DNA of 26,575 nucleotides. It comes from Tilletiaria anomala UBC 951 (Eukaryota > Basidiomycota > Exobasidiomycetes > Georgefischeriales > Tilletiariaceae). The stretch is from contig NW_013546860.1 in NCBI RefSeq assembly GCF_000711695.1, forward strand, positions 1 to 26,575, read 5' to 3'. A program made the position numbers and the translations under genes. Of this stretch, positions 18,625 through 26,575 are shown piece by piece; position 1 is the stretch's first letter; the number at the start of each line of letters is the position of its first letter. The notes under the pieces were generated by a model. It ran no database searches and was not told the DNA's origin. It saw nothing but the letters and a program-made list of their open reading frames with translations.

Positions 18625-21600
18625 TTATGAGCCCTCGAATGCCTGCTTGCATGCGGCGCGGAAATGATCCAGAAGCTGATCTAGTTGAGGCAGGTGGGGC
18701 TTGGCAGGCAGCTCGCGCGGGAAGAACGGCTCTTTGCGCGTCTTGCCCGCTAGGTCCCCTATAACAAGGATGGAAGACTCGTCTTCGCAGTCACCCGCGA
18801 TCCAGCGTGCGAAGATTTCCTGGCTGCGCAAAAGGTGCTTTCGCGAGAGGCTTTCAAGCTCGCCTGCCATTGCACCCAAGTCGGCATTGGAGGCGCCAGC
18901 CGAAGCGCCTGACTTGCTCTGCTCTGACGAGACTGGCGCGCAGGGGCCATCAAAGTGAAAGTGCAAAGAGGCCGCGGCGAGCCCATGAAGAAATGAGTGG
19001 ATGCGGCTAAACGGCAGCACATCCGGCGCCTCGAGCGCGACCTGGTGCAAGAGCACGTAGCCATCGCGGAAGCCAAATTCGATGTGCTCGGTAATGGCAG
19101 CGACCGAGCGGGCTGGGTCCTGCACTCGCGCTCGCAAACCCTCACATAGGTCTAGCAGGCCGTGCAGCCATGACGCCAAGTGTATTAGACTGTCTTCGCC
19201 GCCAGAAACGCGTTGCATGGTGCAGAGCAGGTCCGTGATCGGCTGGCACAACTCAGCAATCGCATCAGCAACATCAGCCTTGGCAATCATGGAGCGGATC
19301 TGATGTCCATCTCGCCACAGCGAATAGAGGCGCAACATGCGCTGCAAATCCTTCACAAGCAGGTATTCGCGGCTTGTGTTGCTGTTTTTTTGCACCGCAG
19401 TCGGTCTGGTTGCCATGAACTCCTTATAGGCTTTGCTGGCTGTAATGATGCGCTCGAGCGTCGGTCTGCAAATAGACTCGATATGCGTTAGCTGAATCCT
19501 CGTAGAAAGTAATTCAAATTCACCCACCGATTCAAGCGGGGGTTGTCCGAACCGCGGACAATAGCAACGACAAGGGGGATTCCAGCCTCGTCCGCCGACT
19601 GGCGTACCATAGCCTTGAACGCCTGCGGAGCTTCGACGAACCTGCGAAGCTTCTGCTCGACCGTGTTCGATCGAATTCTTTGTCGCAGCAGCTTGAGCTC
19701 TTTCTGGATGGACACGGGATCGTCTTGCAGGAATAAGTCGAGCATATCTTGCACGAACCGCCGCTGGAGCAGCCGATGTTGAATTTGCTTGACCATGGCG
19801 AATGCAGGACTGCGCATTGAAGACGCAAGCGTCTGCCAAGGCAGCATCTTGTACAGCTCCTTCGCACGGGACAGGTTTCCGTGAGACTCGTCGCCAGCTA
19901 CAAAAATACCATAGGCCAAATGTGCAGCTTGAGAAGCGATCCACTTGAGTGCCAATTGATAGTCACGCGGAAGTTGGCCGATGACGCTACAAGACTTGAA
20001 GAACTGGGGTATCTGCAAAAGTTCATCTAGCGATGGATAAACATTTAGCTCGAGCTCCTTCCGGCAAGTGTGAAGCAAGTCGCTTACCTCCACTAAGACA
20101 ACGGTAGGCAAGACTGAAGACCTCGTTTTGCATCGCGCCAGAGACGAACGCATCCCGACCTGCGCTCATTATTCTTTCCTCCGCTTTCAAGTCTTGAGCG
20201 ATCAATGCTTCTTGTACAGCGGCCTTCGCCTTCTTCAGCTCGTGCTCGGGAACCTTGCCGGTGACAAGAAAAGACTGTAGTGCATGGCTATGACCGACAC
20301 CACGGATGGCAAGAACGTCGCGAAGCCATCTTCGCAAATCCTTGGCGCGAGCTGCACGTTCTGTTGTCAACAATTCGTCTCCTTCAGCGAGCGACAGATT
20401 GAGCTTTGACTCTGATTTCAGGTTGAGCGACTGGACAGAGGCAGGCGGGGAAGGCTCGCGAGGGGGCTTCCCAATGCGGGTTTTTTTAGGATCTGATCTG
20501 GACCGAATTTCCACCTTCCTTGGCGATTGCACGATTCCTTCGTGACTCGTTTTGTTCAAAAGCTTCGGAGACGGAACCTGGTGCTTGACGGCTGGCCCAG
20601 CAAACGCAGCTCTTTGCAAGCGCCTAGCAGCCTTTGAGCGAGGCTTGTCCAGCTGTGGTTCTTCGTCCGAGTCGCTGTCGAGATCCTGGTCATCGGCCTC
20701 GAAGGCATTGCGCGGCCTTGCAAGCGATTCCCTCACACCTACCGAGTCGCAGCGTGCTGACGTCGGTAATTGCAGGGACGCCGTGTCAAGGAGAACTGGT
20801 CTGTGCAGGGCAGATGCGCCTGGCAATCTTGGAATCGCAACCTTGCTGCCCATCTCTTTGAGCAGATTCTTGCGAAGGATTTGGAAGTGCTGCTCTGTGC
20901 GGAAAATAAAATTGTCCCACCGGCTCGGTCGCCGAACGCGCAAGACATAGGCTGCCGCGCGAGCCGCGACAATGTCTACTTCAAACCCACCGTTGCGCAG
21001 TTGGTCAACTGGCAGCCGGTACGGCAAGAGCAGCATCGAGCCATAGTCCAGCTGAGGAATCTCCTCAACGGGCGTCAGGCCGCAAAGCTGCCAAGCATAG
21101 AGGTGTGCCAGGATGGAAACTGTGGTCTGTTGAAGGCAGCTGACAGTCGAAACTGCGCTGAAGCGAGTAGCGTCGCCTTCTCCATGCCGATCCACATACC
21201 TGCTGACCTTTTTTTCATGCCATGACTTTGCGATGGGCAGAATGGCTTTGCGAAAGAATGCCTCCGCGCCAGGTTGCGAGCGCAGCAGGCATTGAAGCAT
21301 CGGGAAGCTGGCTTGCTGATCCTCATAGGTGTGTGCGTGGCAAATTTCCCACCAAAGCTCGCGCTCTGCAAGCTCGTGCACGAGCGACCTCTTCTGCCTG
21401 TCGTCCATATGCGCCAATTGTGCGGGTAACGAAAGCTCGCGGACGGAGGTGGCTGTGCTCACAGACGGTGGCCGGACCAGCACGGTCGTACCGTACGGCA
21501 AACAAGGGTCTTGCGCTTCCTCAGCCTCAAATTGCGATTGCCCAATTGTAGACCAGAAGTTCTCTTCTTTTTCCCGTTCTTCTCGCCACTCCAGCTCAAG

Positions 21601-24600
21601 TGTTGTTGGCGCTTGCTCGTACACAGCAGATATGATGCTGGCGGCATCCGAGCCTAGTAGGCTCGGTGCGAGACTCCGAAAACTGCCGGTCCTGATGTGA
21701 AAGTTGGCGCCATAGCGTCCGGCTGCATCGACGCTGTTGAGGCTACTTGTGACAGACATACTTCTCGCAAGGCCGCTTGCGTCGCCACCCGTCGGGCTCT
21801 CAATCACGGTCATTTTCTTTTCCTTGCCAAGCCCACGTGTGTCCAGCGGCGCGAATGCATCGCGCCCGGCCAGCTTAGATCGTAGAATATATTCGACCTG
21901 CTTCATCTCCCCTGGTCCTGTGGCTTCTGCGTTTGCCGCCGTAGCGACTGCCCCTTTCCCCTCCTCGTCTGTCGTGTATGCATGGCCGTATGAAAATTCG
22001 AAGCCCGGTGTCGCCGACCCACTATGCCCATCAACAGAACACGAGATGCTGCTGTTGAATATGCTGTGGCGAAAGCCGAGCCGACTGCTGGAGAGCGACC
22101 GACTACTCGCACCTGAGGTTTTGCGCTCGAGGTCTGTTCCCAAACCACCGGGCCCAAGCGTGGCATCCGCCAAGGCGGCTGCATCAGCATCCGCATTGCC
22201 GAAATCGAATGCATGCTTCTCAGCGCGCGGCGTATTGGCCTCGCTACACTCTCCGCCCGAGTCCGCAGAGAAGAAAGCGGACGCACCGCTAGAGGATGTG
22301 GAGCCGTTCCGGAACAGCGCAGTGGTGGGTAACACAGGGAGAGCGTCGCTAGTACACCCAGCGCCATACATACTGCGTGCCTGCTGTATTTTCTGGCGAT
22401 TGATCGCAGATTTGGCCTTGCGAGTTGCGCGCATCGTGCCGTCATCATCCTCCATGCCCAATTCGTCGAGCAGAAGTGCATGCGCCTTGTCTGGGTCTCC
22501 TGTCGCTGTCACCGTTGCATACATTTTGTCGTTGGTTGTGTCCAAGTCAGCGGCGACGCCTTGCTCTAGTAGCGACTTCCATGACTGTTGTTGCGACAGC
22601 GCATCCTCTTCCATTCCTGCTGCGGCCGCGAACACAATTGCTCGTGGGGACGAAGGCATCGATGCCACCGGCAACTTGAGAGGACTCGCAGGCGCTCCGC
22701 TCGGCAGGCTGAGCTGCGTGGAAGCCCGCTTGTCTCGCGTTGAGAAAGAGCGTATGCTGGAGAAGCTGCTGCGAATGCTGAGGCTCAGACTCGTCCTAGC
22801 AGACACGCTGGCAGCGTCATCTCCTCTCGTGTCGTTTCCTACGTTACCGCTTAGCTTCTCGCTCGTTGCAACGTCCCTGCTCTTCGTTTCCTCCTTGAGG
22901 AGCTCACATGATATCTGCCTTCCCTTGTCCTGCTCCTTTTGTTGCCCCTTGTCCGCCCACTCCTTTTTACGCAGAGCAAGCATCTTGAGGCGACTTATCA
23001 CGCTTCTTTTTCCATTTTGTTCGACCTTGTTCGAACTGTCGACATTAGTTGATATCGCCGTATCGGTATTGTGCTTTTTTGGCGCTCGGGACATTGTCAA
23101 AACTTGCTCGGGGGCCGCCGACTCAGCCGATATGTCCGCGATAGAGCCCTCGCCAAAAGCTTCCATGGAAGAGTTTCTTCCTCGCGACAAGAAGAGACCA
23201 GTGGCTGAAACCCTGACCGTTCCGCTGCCGGTTCTATGGCGGCTGCTACGAGCATCCTCACCAACCCCGGCTCCTGTAGCGGGACTCTTGCGACTTCGCA
23301 ACCTGATGGTGCCATGGCCTTCGTCAGCGCAGGTAGCGGGACTACTCTCACGAGAGCTGAGTGTGCCAGAACTAGCGACGCCAAGAGCACTGGAGCTTCG
23401 GCTGGCGGTGCCGCTGACGATTTTGCTCAGATTGCCGCTGCTGTTGGATATCAGAGAGCTCCGGACGGAGGCAAATCCTAGGCCTGCGAAACGCGATTGA
23501 GAGCGTTTACGCGCATGCGAACCCGCTTGGGAGAATGCGGCTGCGGCTGGGGCCGCTGCAGCGGAAGTAGAGTCTCGCCCCGCTCCATGTGACGTCGTTC
23601 GCCGCTCGCGCCACTCGTCATCGTCACTGTCCGAGCTGAAGCCTTGGCTTGCGGCTGATGCTGACGCGGAGCCCGAGGGCAACGCAGAGCTCGAAGCGGA
23701 AATTTCTCCGCATGGATTGGATCCGGTAGCTGGCATGAATTCGTCCAGTGTGCGGCTGCGCCTTGTGCTGATGCCCATGGCATCTGAGTCGGGACGTGGG
23801 GGCCTTGGAGGCGGGACAGAGGCGAGTGCCTCATCTGCGAGCGATAGCGAGGTCGATGTGGATGTGCTCGCAGAACCGCCAGACAGGGATGGAGAGCGGG
23901 AGAACGTCGACCGCGATCGCGGCCTGGTTAGCGTCGGCCCGGAGAGCAGAGTGCTGAGCGAAGCTGTCGGACGGTGGTAGCGCGCCGTATTTTTGTTGGA
24001 TATTAAGGGGTTGGCGATGGCGCTGCGGCCGCCCCTGTTGCCTAAGCCGTTGCTCGGCCCGGCAACGGAAGCCTCGAGTAGATCGGGAAGCGAAGGCAGG
24101 AAGCAAGGGTTACTGATGGAAGCGTTCGGAGACTGTGGGCTCGCTTGACCAGCGGAAGAAGGCGACGCCCTTGATCCGTTCTGAGCCGCATCAAGCAGGT
24201 TGGGATCAGCACCCACAGCAGCACCTGCAGCTCCGGAGCCAACAGCAGACGCAGCAGCTCTAGCGCGGAGAGAAGAATTGCTGCTCCCCTTCCTTAGCCT
24301 GGCCAATCCAGGTGGTGGTGGGGGTACATCGTCTTCATGTGGAGAACAAACTGTTGAATTGAGGGATTTTATGCTGTTTATACGGCGGCGAGGGCGCCGT
24401 GAGACCGAAGAGTACCAGCTAGGGCGCGGTTCGGAGTCAGTGGTGGAGTGTGCTAATGTCATTGCATGGGAGCGCGCGTCGTTTTCTCGCGATTGCGCCA
24501 AGGCTGACGTCGGAAGGGACGGGTCCGTTTGAGAGCCAGCTTCAGGCGCGTCCTGCGCCATACGACTATACGAGGTAGTACCCTGCTCGCAAGTCTCGGC

Positions 24601-24804
24601 GTACGCGGCGCTGATATGGTGAGCGCTTGATTTCCGCATTGGTAGGCCCATCGAGGGAGCGGCCGCCAGAGAAGGATGTTGCTGCACGACTTCCTCGACG
24701 TCAGTGCTGAGCGCTGTCCAGAATTGGCCATCACTCGCGTCCCAGGAAGCAGATCCGCCTACAGTACCAGCGGCGGTGTCCGATCTTTTTGTTTCGTTGA
24801 ACAT
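18625..24804 (-). CDS. Very large PX-domain protein with DUF3818 (PX-associated) region, Ser-rich N-terminus
   Basis: Three exons on the minus strand: 24804-20088, 20026-19528, 19465-18625 (6057 nt, 2018 aa); introns 61 and 62 nt. The first 1100 or so residues are low-complexity, rich in Ser, Ala, Thr and basic residues, with many RxxS-type stretches, probably disordered and phosphorylated. The ordered part begins near CLPYGTTVLVRPPS (about 1100) with a helical region including ERELWWEICHAHTYEDQQ. A PX-like phosphoinositide-binding fold follows from about 1250, with RWDNFIFRTEQHFQILRKNL (about 1296) and IPRLPG. It is split by a low-complexity insert of about 140 residues before DLRRWLRDVLAIRGVGHSHA (about 1488). 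The remainder to the C-terminus is the helical DUF3818 region, found in fungal PX proteins such as yeast YPR097W, which is tied to lipid distribution among organelles. Exact domain borders need a profile search. Most other frames in this span are shadows. Confidence 0.82.
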
Positions 24805-26495
24805 GGTTTCTGCTCCCTCTGGATTGTCAGCCAGCGCAATTGAGCACGTAGCGCTGCGGCTCTTTGATGGAACGCGTCAAGTCGATTCTCCGCCAAGCAC
24901 TTCAGATGAAACCTGGCGCAGATCGAAATGATCCAGTTGGCGCTGCAGGTCAGCCTTTGTTGATTGATAAGACGATGAGGGTTGCACAGAAGCGCGATAC
25001 ACACCTAGGTACAAAGCGGAAGATTGCACCGGAAAGCACGACGATCAACAAGAGCACTTATCGCTCGCCCTTCGCCGCCTGTCGCAGGAGGTTTGCCATC
25101 ACCTGCCTGCTAATCAGCCAGGTGCAGGGCGAGGAGACTCCTATGTAAAGACAGCCGGGTATGCGGGCTAAACCCAAGCTGATGAGATGAATATCTCCTG
25201 GCTAGACTCACGTTGCCGATGATCGCTGCTAATTCTCCCCGAAAAATCATTCCAGGGATCACCATAAACAAACGCATGCTGGAGCCTGAGGCTCAGGTAG
25301 GGTTAAAAGGGTGTCTTTCTTCATGAAAATGATATTACATAATGTCGCATGGCGACTATGAACTTTGTTCTCAACCCTTCACCCTCTACGGTGGGGGACG
25401 CCATATCAAAGGAATGTGATGAATCGATGAGCAGGTTGCTGCAGGCAACCATCTAACCCCTCCCCTTCTCTTTTCGTGTACAACTCGCCATCGCTTAAGG
25501 CGGAAAAAAGTCAACCTGGCTTTCCGTGGAGATCAGATCGTCTTATATCCTTCTCATCGCCGTCAGCGTTCTTCGTATTACCTCTCTTCCAGCCTAGGAG
25601 GTCATTGTGAGCTTCGCCAGCGCAATGGTTATCGCTTGCTGGCTTGCTGTGCAACTCTCTAAAGCATGGAAGGAGAGACTTGGTCGATCGAAAGATTGCC
25701 TGCGGCTTGCTTTCCAGTCAAATTCAACTTGGTGCTTCGGCCTGCGCTCAGCCAACGCCGTCCAGGTGGCAGAAAAGCCCCAACAACCAAGGAATGCAAT
25801 AGCTCACCATTATCTGCACTGTAGCAGCCCACAGACTTTCCGCAGGAAGAGTCGCGTCCCTTCATCTTTGGAAGGAGGGAATACGAGGGTGTAGAGAGCA
25901 ATTCTTTTATTTCTTTGTTCATCAAAGCTAATGCCACCCAAGTTCCTTTAGCCCAGACCGCTGTAAGGGCACCAGCGCGGTTTGAATAACGAAGAAGCCA
26001 TCAAATAATTTGATTGGTGCTACCAAGTTACTAGACAGCCCAACTTCGAGATATAACAATCATTAACTTGGTGTTTTTTATTGGCTGTGGACTGTCTTGA
26101 CTCTCCTTAACAAGGCGACCAGTATGATATGCAGAGGTTTCTCTCGGAATTTCTTGAGGGATGTAAATACACTGAATACCGATTGCCTGTCCCATCCATC
26201 ATTCTCTTGATAAACCATTTGACGCATACCATTTGCGCCCAAATCGCTCAACATCGTAGATCTCCACATTTTCTCCCCACTCCTATACTCTAGATCTCCC
26301 AAGCAAGACAGGAGAGCTCTACCACTCATTTGTCTCGTTTTCGCCTTCGTGTTGCGCTTGGTAAACCAAGATGAGCTAACCCTCCCACCAATCGTCGTCA
26401 AAGGCAGACAAGCAAAATAAACGCAGCAGGATTTTTGCTTCCCCGCCTTTTCCTCCGAAATTTTTGCAGGCGGTCCAACTGGCAGAGGCCGTGAA
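24805..26495. other. Gene-free stretch upstream of the PX-protein gene
   Basis: The left part should hold the promoter and 5' UTR of the PX gene. Reading frames on both strands are short, mostly begin at non-ATG codons and show no recognisable motifs. Small inverted repeats (for example 26022-26030 with 26064-26072) are seen but not assigned. No tRNA B-box or other RNA gene was recognised. Confidence 0.45.
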
Positions 26496-26575
26496 ATGGG
26501 CAGTGGTAGAGGTAGAGGTAGAGGTAGAGGTAGAGGTAGAGGTAGAGGTAGAGGTAGAGGTAGAGGTAGAGGTAG
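26496..26575 (+). CDS. Possible 5' end of an Arg-Gly-repeat protein, cut by the window edge
   Basis: From an ATG at 26496 the frame reads MGS followed by an unbroken Gly-Arg alternation to the window end. The codons just before the ATG, in the same frame, also encode Gly and Arg with mixed codons (GGC AGA GGC CGT), which hints that the RG pattern is selected at protein level and that the exon may begin further left, after the TTTTGCAG ending at 26469. RG tails or heads occur in Sm/LSm proteins, fibrillarin and other RNA-binding proteins. With only this fragment, a plain microsatellite is equally possible. Confidence 0.22.
   Translation, partial: MGSGRGRGRGRGRGRGRGRGRGRGRG
26505..26575. repeat. 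(GGTAGA)n hexanucleotide tandem repeat at the window edge
   Basis: About 11.8 perfect copies of a 6-bp unit run to the last base, so the array may continue. The unit differs from the usual fungal telomere unit TTAGGG. Perfect identity suggests recent expansion or slippage, and it may mark an assembly break. Confidence 0.92.

Noticed and set aside
21737-23500. 587-codon open frame on the plus strand, antisense to the PX-protein gene
   Set aside because: It lies inside the Ser/Ala-rich disordered coding region, where biased codons remove stops from the opposite strand. It has no domain and is a compositional shadow.
25434-25450. Inverted repeat GGTTGC / GCAACC
   Set aside because: Six-bp arms; too short to support a terminator or RNA structure.
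24864-25937. Short frames on both strands upstream of the PX gene
   Set aside because: Mostly non-ATG starts, no motifs, no splice pattern joining them.
26022-26072. Inverted repeat ACCAAGTTA / TAACTTGGT
   Set aside because: Only 9 bp arms with a 33-bp spacer; can occur by chance and no gene end is known here.
1-26575. tRNA genes and CRISPR arrays
   Set aside because: No B-box GGTTCGANTCC in a tRNA-like setting was found on either strand, and no spaced direct repeats occur; the genome type also makes CRISPR implausible.

Overview
The window looks like nuclear DNA of a filamentous or yeast-like fungus, probably a basidiomycete. The multi-exon genes have short GT-AG introns (about 35-99 nt, most 55-95) with CTNAC/CTAAC-like branch sites. 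Several families are typically fungal: a Pho89-type phosphate symporter, a PX/DUF3818 protein, a zinc-dependent D-serine dehydratase and an Ayg1-like hydrolase. A smut-lineage (Ustilaginomycotina) origin is a guess from composition and gene style, not shown. Gene models were built by hand by matching exon phase and family motifs, and every multi-exon total below is a multiple of three.

Layout. 1-4337 is gene-poor: one probable secreted Asn/Pro/Ser-rich repeat protein (minus strand, 966-1534, start unresolved), a pyrimidine-rich tract (about 2100-2540), and otherwise nothing recognisable. 4427-6330 (+) is a six-exon, signal-peptide-bearing and probably GPI-anchored Ayg1/FrsA-like alpha/beta hydrolase. 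6548-8217 (-) is a decayed Dal5/allantoate-type MFS transporter. 9010-10758 (+) is an intronless N-acyl-D-amino-acid deacylase. 10841-11427 (-) is a RidA imine deaminase. 11852-13533 (+) is a D-serine dehydratase, divergent from RidA over 424 bp. 13694-15813 (-) is a Pho89-like phosphate symporter. 15814-17342 is a shared intergenic region with Pho4-like boxes. 17343-18524 (+) is a Gre2-like extended SDR. 18625-24804 (-) is a 2018-residue PX/DUF3818 protein. 24805-26495 holds no gene I can support, and the right edge is an (AGAGGT)n tract that reads Arg-Gly.

Most interesting is the block at 9010-13533. Deacylation of N-acyl-D-amino acids can release D-serine, D-serine dehydratase converts it to 2-aminoacrylate, and RidA hydrolyses that reactive enamine/imine to pyruvate and ammonia. 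Three consecutive genes therefore make a plausible complete N-acyl-D-serine salvage route, flanked by the remains of an organic-nitrogen transporter. The linked function is inference; the individual family assignments are well supported by visible catalytic motifs.
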